In this document: positions 40,014 through 48,732 of the stretch, piece by piece
Layout of the letters: every line of letters begins with the position of its first letter
Numbering within the stretch: position 1 is the stretch's first letter
Assembly: GCA_958352845.1 (NCBI GenBank)
Contig: CATWQC010000009.1
Location: 3,774 to 67,773 of the forward strand
DNA length: 64,000 nt
Source: an uncultured Collinsella sp.
Lineage (GTDB): Bacteria; Actinomycetota; Coriobacteriia; Coriobacteriales; Coriobacteriaceae
Reading direction: 5' to 3'
Notes under the pieces: generated by a model
Told to the model about the DNA's origin: nothing
What the model saw: only the letters and a program-made list of their open reading frames with translations
Database searches by the model: none
Made by a program: the position numbers and the translations under genes

Positions 40014-40934
40014 TTACATGAAGCCGCAGAAGCGACCGATGATGCCGACGGCGAAGAGAGCCAGGATGATGACGATCGGGCTAACCTTCTTCTTGAGGAG
40101 CTTGCAGACCAGCAGGGTCAGGCACACGGCGGCAAGGCCGGGGATGAGCTGATCGAGGTTACCCTGGAGCGTGGTGACCTTCATCTGATCAAGGGCGGTA
40201 GCACCGACGGAGTTGTACATCGTCAGCGCTTCCTTGATACCCTCGGAACCGGAAGGCAGGCTAGCCCAGTCGATAAAGGCGCCAGCAGACTGCTTGACCG
40301 TGGAGACGATCGGGGTGAAGGAAATGGACACCCAGCGCTCGACCAGGGCGCCGATGATGAACATACCCAGGATGGAAGCGCCCTCGGTGACCTTGCCCAT
40401 CAGACCGCCGGAGAGGTCCTTGGCGATAGAGGAGCCGACCTTGTAGCCAAACTCCTGTGTGTACCACAGGAAAGCGTAACGGATGATGTTCCACGCGAAG
40501 AAGAACAGCAACGGACCGACGATGCTGCCGGACATGGCCAGGGAAGCGCCCAGAGCGCCCAGAATCGGGCGAAGGGTGAACCAGAAGACGGGGTCACCGA
40601 CGCCGGCGAGCGGGCCCATCATACCGACCTTGACGCCCTGGATGGCGACGTCATCGATCGGAGCACCGTTGGCGCGCTCCTCCTCGAGGGCGAGGGTAAC
40701 GCCAATGACGGGGGCGGAAACATAGGGGTGGGTGTTATAGAACTCCAGGTGGCGCTTAAGCGCGGCAATCTGGTCATCCTTGCTGGTGTAGAGCTTCTTG
40801 ATCGCAGGGATCATTGCGAAGCACCAGCCGCCGTTCTGCATACGCTCGTAGTTCCACGAGCCCTGAAGGAACTGATGACGGAAGCAAACCTTCTTACGGT
40901 CAGCCTTGGTGAGCTGAATCTTGTTCTCTGCCAT
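40014..40934 (-). CDS. manZ: Mannose-family PTS component IID
   Basis: 306 residues from ATG 40934 (GAGGGGAG upstream). It starts KIQLTKADRKKVCFRHQFLQ, typical of IID, with GPLAGVGDPVFWFTLRPIL and C-terminal membrane helices. It forms the membrane channel with IIC. It is third in the operon. Confidence 0.93.
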   Translation of the reverse strand: MAENKIQLTKADRKKVCFRHQFLQGSWNYERMQNGGWCFAMIPAIKKLYTSKDDQIAALKRHLEFYNTHPYVSAPVIGVTLALEEERANGAPIDDVAIQGVKVGMMGPLAGVGDPVFWFTLRPILGALGASLAMSGSIVGPLLFFFAWNIIRYAFLWYTQEFGYKVGSSIAKDLSGGLMGKVTEGASILGMFIIGALVERWVSISFTPIVSTVKQSAGAFIDWASLPSGSEGIKEALTMYNSVGATALDQMKVTTLQGNLDQLIPGLAAVCLTLLVCKLLKKKVSPIVIILALFAVGIIGRFCGFM

Positions 40935-40950
40935 ATGTATCACTCCCCTC

Positions 40951-41769
40951 CTACTCGTAATCGTTCAGAATGTCGCCGAGCGGGTCGCCGGAGCCACCGC
41001 CCGTGCCGCCACCCTGCTTGGCCAGATCCTTAAGGCCAAGGTAGATGAGGGCAAGGGAGATGCCGATGAGGCCAAGGGCAATCAGCGTGAGCTGAGGGAT
41101 GGCAGCAAGGACAAAGCCGAGGATGAAGAACGGCCAGGTCTCCTTGGTGGCCATCATGTTGATGACCATGGCGTAACCGACGGAAGCGACCATGCCGCCG
41201 CCGACGGCCATGCCGCCGGACAGCCAGTCGGGCATAGCGTTAAGCGCGTTGGTAACAGCCTCGGCCGGGATAACGCACAGAAGTACTGCCGGGATGGCGA
41301 TACGAAGGCCCTGCATGAGGATGGCAGCGTACTGCCAGCGCTCGATGCCGGAGAAGTCGCCCTTCTCGGCGCAACCGTCCATGGCGTGAGCGATAGCGGT
41401 AGCAATGGTACGGCAGATCATGGTCAGGAACAGACCAGCGACCGACAGCGGGACGGCGACGGCGATGGCCGCGGTAACGGCCTTGGCCGAATCAGTGGCG
41501 CCGCCGTTGAGGGCGAGCACCATGATGATCGAAGAAGCGACCGAGGCCAGAGCGGCGTCAGGCGCGACGGCGGCGCCGACGTTAGCCCAGCCAAGGGCCA
41601 TCATCTGGAGCGAACCGCCCAGGAGGATGCCCTCCTGAAGGTGACCGGTTACGAGACCGATAAGCGTGCATGCCACGAGCGGCTGATGGAACTGGAACTC
41701 ATCCAGAATGCCTTCCATACCGGCAAGCAACGCGACAATCGCAACAAGCAGAATAGTGATTGCAGACAT
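40951..41769 (-). CDS. manY: Mannose-family PTS component IIC
   Basis: 272 residues with about eight membrane helices and the IIC segments DEFQFHQPLVACTLIGLVTG and EGILLGGSLQMMALGW. ATG 41769 follows AAAGGAGG. The C-terminus ends in a Gly-rich tail (KQGGGTGGGSGDPLGDI). It lies 18 bases after the IIAB gene. Confidence 0.94.
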   Translation of the reverse strand: MSAITILLVAIVALLAGMEGILDEFQFHQPLVACTLIGLVTGHLQEGILLGGSLQMMALGWANVGAAVAPDAALASVASSIIMVLALNGGATDSAKAVTAAIAVAVPLSVAGLFLTMICRTIATAIAHAMDGCAEKGDFSGIERWQYAAILMQGLRIAIPAVLLCVIPAEAVTNALNAMPDWLSGGMAVGGGMVASVGYAMVINMMATKETWPFFILGFVLAAIPQLTLIALGLIGISLALIYLGLKDLAKQGGGTGGGSGDPLGDILNDYE

Positions 41770-41787
41770 GTATCGGACCCTCCTTTA

Positions 41788-42777
41788 CTATGCTTGAGCG
41801 GCCAGTTCGGCCTTAGCTTTCTTCAACATGGCGTCGAGATCCTCGGAGGCATCCGAAGGAACCTTGCGGACCTCGAACTTGACGCCCTTGGCCTTGAGGG
41901 CCTCGAGGGTCTTAACGTCGTCATCGCCCATAGCGACGGCGTTGGTGACGACGGCCTTGCCCTTGGAGTGAGCCATGGAACCGATGTTGACTTCCTTGAT
42001 GTCGACGCCGGCCTCGATGGCCTTGAGCAGATCCTGCGGGTTCTCGAAGAGCAGCATGGCCTTGGTGTCACCAAAACGCGTGTCCTTGACGACCTCGGCC
42101 ATCTTCTTGATAGGCACGACGTTGGCATGGACTCCCGGAGGGGCAGCCTGCTCGATCATGGTCTTGCGGAGCTCGTCGTGAGCAACGCCGTCGGAAACCA
42201 CGATGATGCGGTTGGGGTTGATCTGCTTGGTCCACGTGGTGGCCACCTGACCATGCAGCAGACGGGTGTCGATACGGACGTGGGCAATCTTGATGTGCCC
42301 GTCGCCGATGACCGTTCCCGGAGGGATGGCGCCTGCAGGAGCAGCGGCGGCCGTAGCCGGCTTCTTCTCCTCGGGCTCCAGAGACTCGGGCTTGACGCGC
42401 ACGCCAGCCTTAGCCTCAGTCACGAGATGTTTTGCGATCGCATGTGCAGTGTTCTTTGCGTCAAAGCGCTGCGAATATGCCTCGATGAGCATAGGCAGGT
42501 TGACACCGGTGACGATAGCCCAGGAATCGTGGCCCTCGATGAGCCCGCTGATCTGGTTGAACGGCGTGCCGCCCCACAGATCAACGAGGAAGAGTACCTG
42601 CTCCTGGTCGTCGAAGGAAGCGACTGCTTCCTCGACCTTAGCACGGAAGTCGTCGGGGCCCATGCTCGGCTCGAGCGAGACCACGGCCACAGACGGCTGA
42701 TCGCCAAAGACCATCGAGCCCGTCTGCTTGATTCCAGCTGCCAAGTCCCCGTGGCTAGCAAGAACAATACTTACCAT
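41788..42777 (-). CDS. manX: Mannose-family PTS component IIAB (fused)
   Basis: 329 residues from ATG 42777 (AGGAGG 7 bases upstream). IIA (1-125) has the phosphoacceptor His9 in VLASHGDLA and DLWGGTPFNQ. A Pro/Ala/Glu linker (about 135-160) leads to IIB with IDTRLLHGQVATTW, whose His takes the phosphate. It passes phosphate from HPr to the sugar. A typical ManX order, first gene of the operon. Confidence 0.94.
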   Translation of the reverse strand: MVSIVLASHGDLAAGIKQTGSMVFGDQPSVAVVSLEPSMGPDDFRAKVEEAVASFDDQEQVLFLVDLWGGTPFNQISGLIEGHDSWAIVTGVNLPMLIEAYSQRFDAKNTAHAIAKHLVTEAKAGVRVKPESLEPEEKKPATAAAAPAGAIPPGTVIGDGHIKIAHVRIDTRLLHGQVATTWTKQINPNRIIVVSDGVAHDELRKTMIEQAAPPGVHANVVPIKKMAEVVKDTRFGDTKAMLLFENPQDLLKAIEAGVDIKEVNIGSMAHSKGKAVVTNAVAMGDDDVKTLEALKAKGVKFEVRKVPSDASEDLDAMLKKAKAELAAQA

Positions 42778-43103
42778 CACATAACCTCCTTTTTGTCTAC
42801 GTAATTCCTACACGACATGAAAGGAGTATACCTGTTTGGTTTGTGGAATTATAGCTAAATCCGCAAAAGGTTGGATTATTTGTTTAAACGTCTAAGTTTG
42901 TTACAAATTGATTACGTTGCTGGTTTTCGACTCATTACCCGCCAGAGCGTCGCTCATCAAGCCACGCATTTTACAGATACAAGCAGACTGTTCATTAATA
43001 TCGATTTTAGGCAAGCGCGAATGCGCTTGTACTGCCGCTACTTTGTTCAAACAGGTATGACTTGACTATTTGCGCGACTTATGATCTACGAAACCACTCA
43101 AAA
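42778..43103 (-). promoter_or_regulatory. Upstream region of the mannose PTS operon
   Basis: AT-rich with no gene. On the minus strand TATAAT lies at 42853-42848 and TATACT at 42830-42825; neither has a good -35. A small hairpin CAAGCGC-GAAT-GCGCTTG lies at 43013-43030. The operon promoter is expected here but not fixed. Confidence 0.35.
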
Positions 43104-43172
43104 AAGTTGCGGTGGAATAGTTCTTGTTTAAGAGCCAGAAGGCTGGATTTAGGAACTATTTCACCGCAACTT
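43104..43172. repeat. AGTTGCGGTGAAATAG-type hairpin repeat, copy 1
   Basis: 20-base arms (43104-43123 and 43153-43172) pair with one mismatch, starting AAGTTGCGGTG. The same foot and arm form occurs at 51893-51958. It lies downstream of hypA. Confidence 0.75.
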
Positions 43173-43182
43173 ATAGGGAATC

Positions 43183-43611
43183 CTAGACGATGTGGAGGGG
43201 GTGGGCGGCATCGACGGCGTCGAGGACGTCGGAAGGGCCGTCGGGGGCAGCGTCTGCCGGTTCCTCGTCGGGAGTCTCAATCTGCTTAATCATGACCTCC
43301 TGGCCCTGCAGCAGGTATGTCTCGCCGCTGCCGCAATGAGGGCAGGTCTTGCCGTGCTCGACTGTCGCATAGTCGCGGCCGCACGCCTCGCAATGCGTCA
43401 CGGCCTCGACAGGCTCCACAATAAGCTCCGCGCCCTGCGCGATGGGCTTTTTATCTGCCGCCCAGCGCCAAGCGTCGAGCAGCAAGTCGGGAACGACGCC
43501 CGAGACCTCGCCCAGCAGCAGCGTGACGCTCGAAACGCGACTCACGCCATTGGCGCGCGCCACGTTCTCGACATCGCGAATGATGTGGTAAACGATTCCG
43601 AGCTCGTGCAC
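43183..43611 (-). CDS. hypA: Hydrogenase/urease nickel-insertion protein HypA
   Basis: 142 residues. The N-terminal MHE binds nickel in this family, and the zinc site CEACGRDY...CPHCGSGE is complete. The C-terminal 25 residues are an acidic extension. HypA delivers nickel to [NiFe]-hydrogenase, but no other hyp or hydrogenase gene is in the window. Confidence 0.92.
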   Translation of the reverse strand: MHELGIVYHIIRDVENVARANGVSRVSSVTLLLGEVSGVVPDLLLDAWRWAADKKPIAQGAELIVEPVEAVTHCEACGRDYATVEHGKTCPHCGSGETYLLQGQEVMIKQIETPDEEPADAAPDGPSDVLDAVDAAHPLHIV

Positions 43612-43806
43612 TTTTAATTCCTTCCGCCGTTCTAACGAACGGCGGTCGGCTTGACGCTGCGCGAGCCCCAGACGGGCGATCTGCCTTTCAATCGTCGGGC
43701 ATGGGCAAAAGCCCTATGCCCTCCTCTTTCAAGGCACCTCGCCACGCCTGGGACCCGCTCGCTGTCCAACCGTTCTCTGCGCCGTTCGCTTACTTGTTAG
43801 GTTCTT

Positions 43807-46584
43807 TTACTTCTTCCCGAATTTGATTTTGATGGCGCGCTTGAGCGCGTACTTACCCAGGCTTGGGAGCTTTTGCTCGTATTTGACCATCGTGGAGCAC
43901 TCGGGGCGATCGCGATCCAGGTGGATGGCATCGAACGCGCACTTGGTGGTGCACAAGCCGCAGCCGATGCACTTGTTGGGGTCGACGATCGAGGCGCCGC
44001 AGCCCAGGCAGCGGGCGGTCTCGGCGCGCACCTGCTCCTCGGTAAAGGTCTCGACGTACTCGCTAAAGGGTGCAGCCTTCTCGCGCTCGCGGTCGACATG
44101 CGCCACCTCGCGGCTCGCGTTGTCGTAGCTCTCGATCACGACATCGTCGCGGTCGAGCGCGGTGTAGTGGCGCTGGTTGCGGCCGATGGTGAGCGTGGAT
44201 CCCGGCTGCACAAAGCGATGGATGGACACGGCGGCCTCGTGACCGGCGGCGATGGCGTCGATGGCAAAGCTCGGACCGGTGTAGACGTCGCCGCCCACAA
44301 AGATGTCGGGCTCAGCGGTCTGATAGGTCTGGGGGTCGGCAAGAGCACCCTGGCCGCGGCCGAGCTCCACCTTGGAGCCAGCCAGCAGGTCGCCCCACAC
44401 AATGGACTGGCCAATCGACATGACCACGCGGTCGGCATCGACGCGGCGCAGATCGTTCTCGTCGTACTCGGGCGCAAACCGGCCCTCGTCGTCAAAGACA
44501 CGCGTGCAGCGCTTGAAGGTGATACCGCACACACGACCGGCCTCGTCCAGGTGAACCTCCTTGGGGCCCCAGCCGCAGCTGATGTGAGCGCCGTCCTCAA
44601 CGGCCTCGCGACGCTCCTCCTCGCTGGCGGGCATCTGGGCCTCGCTCTCCAGGCAGAACATCTCAACGTGCTCGGAACCCAGACGGCAGGCGTTGCGCGC
44701 GACGTCGATGGCCACGTTGCCGCCGCCCACCACGATGGTGCGGCCGGGCAGCGCGTCGATCTTGCCACTGTTGACCTCGCGCAAAAAGTCGACGGCCACG
44801 GTCACGTCCTCGGCATCCTCGCCCGGAATACCGGCGAAGCGGCCGCCCTGGCAGCCGATGGCAACATAAAAGGCCTTAAAACCCTGCTCGCGCAGCTCGT
44901 CGAGCGTCACGTCGCGACCGACCTCCACGCCATAGCGGAACTCGGCGCCCATCAGGCGAATGACCTCGACCTCGGCCTCGATAACATCCTTCTGCAGCTT
45001 AAAGCTGGGAATGCCGTAGGTGAGCATACCGCCCGGGCGCTCTTTTTTCTCGAACACGACGGGCTTGTAGCCCTTCTCGGCCAGATAGAAGGCGCAGGAC
45101 AGACCGGCCGGGCCGGCACCGATAATGGCGATCTTCTGATCGAAGCCGCCAGCGCGCGTCGGCGTCACCACGGGCGGGACATAGCGGGTCGCGGCATCCA
45201 GATCGCGCTGGGCGATGAACTTCTTGACCTCGTCGATAGCCACGGCGGCATCCACGCGACCACGGGTGCAGGCGTCCTCGCAGCGGCGGTTGCACACGCG
45301 GCCGCAGATAGCGGGCAGCGGGTTCTCGCGCTTGATGAGCGCCAGCGCCTCGTCATAGCGGCCCTGCGCCGCGAGCTTTAAGTAGCCCTGAACGGCAACG
45401 TGCGCGGGGCAAGCCGTCTTGCAGGGCGCGGTGCCGGACTCGTGCGTCTCGATACGGTTATCGTTGCGGTAGTTGGGCGACCACTTGGTGTGGTCCCACT
45501 TGGTGGCATCGGGCAGCTCCTGGCGCGGATACTCGGGCACCTGTCCGCCGGCCTTTTTGCTGCAGAGCTTCTGGCCGAGCTTGGCGGCGCCGGCCGGGCA
45601 CACCTCAACGCAGCGACCGCAGGCCACACACTTGTCCTTCTCGACCTTAGCGACATAGGCCGAGCGCGAAAGATTGGGCGTGTTGAACAGCTGCGAGGTG
45701 CGCAGGGCGTAGCACACGTTGACGTTGCAGTTGCAGATGGCGAAGATCTTGTTCTCGCCGTCAATGTTGGTGATCTGGTGCACAAAGCCGTTGTCCTCGG
45801 CCTGGCGCAGGATGTCGTAGACCTCGTCGCGGGTCACGTAATGACCACGATCGGTCTCGACCACGTAGTCGGCCATATCGCCCACGGCGATGCACCAATC
45901 GGCCGGGTCGTCGGCGCAGCCCTCTCCCATCACGCGACGGCTCGCGCGGCAGCTGCAGGTGCTAGCGGCATATTTGCCATCGTATTTGTCGAGCCAATGC
46001 TCGATATGCTCAATCGGCACCGAGGTGCTCGAAGCATCGATAGCCTTCTCGACCGGAATGACGTGCATGCCGATACCGGCGCCTCCGGGCGGCACCATCG
46101 GTGTGGCCTTGGACAGCGGGCCCTTGGATGCCTGTTCAAAGAACTTGGCGTAGACCGGGTGCTCCTCGAGCTGGCTCACGCGCATGTTGAGGAACTCGGC
46201 GGAACCCGGCACCAGCATGGGCAGCACCCATTGCTTGGCGCGCTCGGGATTTTCCCAGTTGTACTCGAGCAGGCCCGTGTAGCTCATATCGTCGAGCATC
46301 TTCTCGATCTGGGCCTCGGGCATGCCGGTGAGTTTGACCATCTCGGGCAGCGTGTAGGGACGGCGCATCTTCATCTTGCAGAGCACTTCGGCCTGCTCGT
46401 CAGTTGCGGCCTCGGCAAACGACCAGTACTCGTAGCCCAGCAGCTCGTCGCGATGCAGCAGGCGGTTAGTGCAGTGCTCGCACAGTTTGACGATGGCCTC
46501 GCGCGGATGCTCCGGCAGCGGCGGCACAAACTCCGCACCGATATCGGGCTCGGTGTAGCTAATCCCCGGTCCGTTGAGAATCAT
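43807..46584 (-). CDS. Large FeS flavin oxidoreductase with glutamate-synthase small-subunit-like core
   Basis: 925 residues. An unusual N-terminal part (1-310) holds CSCRASRRVMGEGC and ICNCNVNVC clusters. A ferredoxin motif CVACGRCVEVCPAG lies near 316. The GltD-like region follows: ACPAHVAVQGYLKLAAQG, CGRVCNRRCEDAC, the FAD fold IAIIGAGPAGLSCAFYLAEKG near 480, and the NAD(P) fold IVVGGGNVAIDVARNA near 620. C-terminal ferredoxin motifs are CLGCGASIVDPNKCIGCGLC. It likely moves electrons between NAD(P)H and ferredoxin or a bound partner; the true substrate is not clear. It is divergent from a TetR gene. Confidence 0.8.
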   Translation of the reverse strand: MILNGPGISYTEPDIGAEFVPPLPEHPREAIVKLCEHCTNRLLHRDELLGYEYWSFAEAATDEQAEVLCKMKMRRPYTLPEMVKLTGMPEAQIEKMLDDMSYTGLLEYNWENPERAKQWVLPMLVPGSAEFLNMRVSQLEEHPVYAKFFEQASKGPLSKATPMVPPGGAGIGMHVIPVEKAIDASSTSVPIEHIEHWLDKYDGKYAASTCSCRASRRVMGEGCADDPADWCIAVGDMADYVVETDRGHYVTRDEVYDILRQAEDNGFVHQITNIDGENKIFAICNCNVNVCYALRTSQLFNTPNLSRSAYVAKVEKDKCVACGRCVEVCPAGAAKLGQKLCSKKAGGQVPEYPRQELPDATKWDHTKWSPNYRNDNRIETHESGTAPCKTACPAHVAVQGYLKLAAQGRYDEALALIKRENPLPAICGRVCNRRCEDACTRGRVDAAVAIDEVKKFIAQRDLDAATRYVPPVVTPTRAGGFDQKIAIIGAGPAGLSCAFYLAEKGYKPVVFEKKERPGGMLTYGIPSFKLQKDVIEAEVEVIRLMGAEFRYGVEVGRDVTLDELREQGFKAFYVAIGCQGGRFAGIPGEDAEDVTVAVDFLREVNSGKIDALPGRTIVVGGGNVAIDVARNACRLGSEHVEMFCLESEAQMPASEEERREAVEDGAHISCGWGPKEVHLDEAGRVCGITFKRCTRVFDDEGRFAPEYDENDLRRVDADRVVMSIGQSIVWGDLLAGSKVELGRGQGALADPQTYQTAEPDIFVGGDVYTGPSFAIDAIAAGHEAAVSIHRFVQPGSTLTIGRNQRHYTALDRDDVVIESYDNASREVAHVDREREKAAPFSEYVETFTEEQVRAETARCLGCGASIVDPNKCIGCGLCTTKCAFDAIHLDRDRPECSTMVKYEQKLPSLGKYALKRAIKIKFGKK

Positions 46585-46675
46585 AGTCGTCCCTTCTCTT
46601 GCCGCAGCCTGGCAGGCACGCAGCGCCCCTCTTTTTACGGGCTCGACATGCCCCCACGCCGTTCACCCGTTATTG

Positions 46676-46713
46676 TTGACATTGTGTCAAAAACAGTATT
46701 GACGAACCGTCAA
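46676..46713. promoter_or_regulatory. Two palindromic operators between oxidoreductase and tetR
   Basis: TTGACATTGTGTCAA (46676-46690) and TTGACGAACCGTCAA (46699-46713) share the form TTGAC-N5-GTCAA and lie 23 bases apart in the divergent gap. This is a natural binding region for the TetR protein encoded next to it, controlling both directions. Confidence 0.7.
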
Positions 46714-46772
46714 CAATATTCAAGACTGTTAGGCGAACGGTCAGGCTCAAACGGATGAAAGGCGGCAAGCAC

Positions 46773-47435
46773 ATGAGCAGTAACGCAGCGAACACCTCTG
46801 TGGCCGGCGCCGTCCCCGCGCCCGACAGCACGGCAAAGCGCTTGACGGGCGACGAACGCCGTCGCGAGATCCTCGATGCCGTGCGCACCGTAAGCTCCGA
46901 GCTGGGCGTGTCCCACCTATCGGTATCGGCCGTGACCAAGCGAGCCGGCTGCACGCGCTCGCTGTTCTACCACTACTTCGCCGACATGGACGCCGCCGTC
47001 ACCGCCGTCATGGACGAGGCGATCGACGGCTTTATCTCCGAACTCGAGCAGTGGAACGCCGGCCGCACCGTCGGCGATATCGAGGGCGCGCTCGACACCG
47101 TCGCCCCGCTCTTTAAGCGCCTGGTCGCCAGCGGCCGCGAACTGCCGAGCACGCTCACCTCAAGCAGCGGCGCGCTCTACGGCGGCTTTTTGCACAACGT
47201 GGTTCAGCGCGTGGCGCAGTATATCTGCGACACCACCGTGGTGGACTTTGTCGCCCATCATGAGCTACGCATCGACCATGTCTACGAGACGTTCTACACC
47301 CTCATCATGGGGTTGTTGATGTATATCCGCACGCACCCCGATGTGCCCGACGAGACGGTCAAGGAAATCATCGCCTCGACACTCCACATCGAGGGCTATA
47401 CCGCCAAGTATCCGGAGCGCAAGCCCCAGAACTGA
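46773..47435 (+). CDS. TetR-family transcriptional regulator
   Basis: 220 residues; ATG 46773 has AAAGGCGG upstream, the frame start at 46755 is less likely. The helix-turn-helix lies in RREILDAVRTVSSELGVSHL followed by SVSAVTKRAGCTRSLFYHYF. The C-terminal part is the ligand and dimer domain. It is divergent from the FeS oxidoreductase gene and 63 bases before the membrane protein gene, and probably controls both. Confidence 0.88.
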   Translation: MSSNAANTSVAGAVPAPDSTAKRLTGDERRREILDAVRTVSSELGVSHLSVSAVTKRAGCTRSLFYHYFADMDAAVTAVMDEAIDGFISELEQWNAGRTVGDIEGALDTVAPLFKRLVASGRELPSTLTSSSGALYGGFLHNVVQRVAQYICDTTVVDFVAHHELRIDHVYETFYTLIMGLLMYIRTHPDVPDETVKEIIASTLHIEGYTAKYPERKPQN

Positions 47436-47498
47436 CGACATTTGGCCAAACTGCCCGCGATCAGAAGAGGGGCCGCGGGCGTGTGAAAGGAGAGCAGC

Positions 47499-48506
47499 AT
47501 GCTGTTCGATGTTTGGGGTAGCGATACCCTTATCCACTGGGCCGGCTGGGCCATGGTCTTTATCGGCTTGATCGTGCTCAACGAGGTCGGCCGCCGCACC
47601 AAGCTGGGCGCGGCCATCATCTTTGGCGTGGCTCCGCTGGCCATGACCATCTATTGCGTCGCCATCGCCATCGGCGTCTCGCAGGGTGCCGAGTGGGCGC
47701 TCACCAACCCCACCCATGTGTACCAGAACAGCTGGTTCCACTACGCTAAGGTATACGCGGCGCTCGCCGGCTGCTGGGGCTTTATTGCCATTAAGTACCA
47801 GTGGGGAAAGATCGGCAAGGCGCGTTGGTTCCGCGCATGGCCGTTTGTGATCGTCGCCATCAACATCATGATCGCCGTCGTGTCCGACTTTGAGAGCGCC
47901 TATCACTTCTTTGTCCTGGGCGAGTCCACCTGGGTCACCTCCGAAGGTGCTACGCAGCTAGCCGGCTGGAACAACGTGTTCAACGGTATCGCGGGCATCA
48001 TCAACATCTTCTGCATGACCGGTTGGTGGAGCGTCTACGCCTCCGAGGACAAGACCGACATGCTGTGGCCCGACATGACCTGGGTCTACATCATCGCCTA
48101 CGATATCTGGAACTTCTGCTACACCTACAACTGCCTGCCCACCCACTCCTGGTTCTGCGGCTTTGCGCTGCTGCTGGCGCCCACCGTCGCCGCCTTTATC
48201 TGGAACAAGGGCGGCTGGATTCAGAACCGCGCCTTTACGCTGGCCATTTGGTGCATGTTTGCCCAGGTGTTCCCGTACTTCCAGGAGGAGTCCATCTTTG
48301 TGACGCACTCCACGCTCGATCCCGGCGCCGCCACCGCGGTCTCGGTCGCCGCGCTAATCGCCAACATCGCCGCGATCATCTACGTCGCCTACCGTGCCAA
48401 GAAGCTCGGCCGCAATCCCTACAAGCAGGATGTCTTTGAGGGCACCAGCGATTGGGAGAAGGCCACTGCCCGCCGCGCCAAGGTTGATTACGCGCACGCC
48501 GAGTAA
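47499..48506 (+). CDS. Multispanning membrane protein, DUF5692-like
   Basis: 335 residues with about nine membrane helices rich in Trp (for example WFRAWPFVIVAINIMIAVVS, MTWVYIIAYDIWNFCYTYN). GAAAGGAGAGCAG precedes ATG 47499. It resembles a family of unknown function seen in Coriobacteriia (DUF5692, from memory). Position after tetR suggests joint regulation. Confidence 0.6.
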   Translation: MLFDVWGSDTLIHWAGWAMVFIGLIVLNEVGRRTKLGAAIIFGVAPLAMTIYCVAIAIGVSQGAEWALTNPTHVYQNSWFHYAKVYAALAGCWGFIAIKYQWGKIGKARWFRAWPFVIVAINIMIAVVSDFESAYHFFVLGESTWVTSEGATQLAGWNNVFNGIAGIINIFCMTGWWSVYASEDKTDMLWPDMTWVYIIAYDIWNFCYTYNCLPTHSWFCGFALLLAPTVAAFIWNKGGWIQNRAFTLAIWCMFAQVFPYFQEESIFVTHSTLDPGAATAVSVAALIANIAAIIYVAYRAKKLGRNPYKQDVFEGTSDWEKATARRAKVDYAHAE

Positions 48507-48573
48507 CGTGTTTATTCCGTCCACATTTGGATGTAGGCAAACTTAGCCGACGCCGCAATCGCGCGTCATGCGC

Positions 48574-48613
48574 AGCCCCGGAAAGCGATTCGCCCGCTTT
48601 CCGGGGCTTTTTG
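48574..48613 (+). terminator. Terminator after the membrane protein gene
   Basis: AGCCCCGGAAAGC (48574-48586) pairs with GCTTTCCGGGGCT (48596-48608), followed by TTTTTGTTGTT. Confidence 0.88.
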
Positions 48614-48732
48614 TTGTTGTACTTCATTCAAAAACATGCGCATATATAAAATCGGATTTCAAATCATGCGGCGGCTCTATGGGGTCCCGTTTTTGGGTAC
48701 AGTGTTGTCCCGATATTGAGCTTGGGGGATAT

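Noticed and set aside
42871..43065. A 64-codon frame upstream of the PTS operon
   Set aside because: AT-rich promoter region; no ribosome site.
43873..46758. Two long frames (502 and 452 codons) antisense to the FeS oxidoreductase
   Set aside because: The minus strand carries all FeS and nucleotide-binding motifs.
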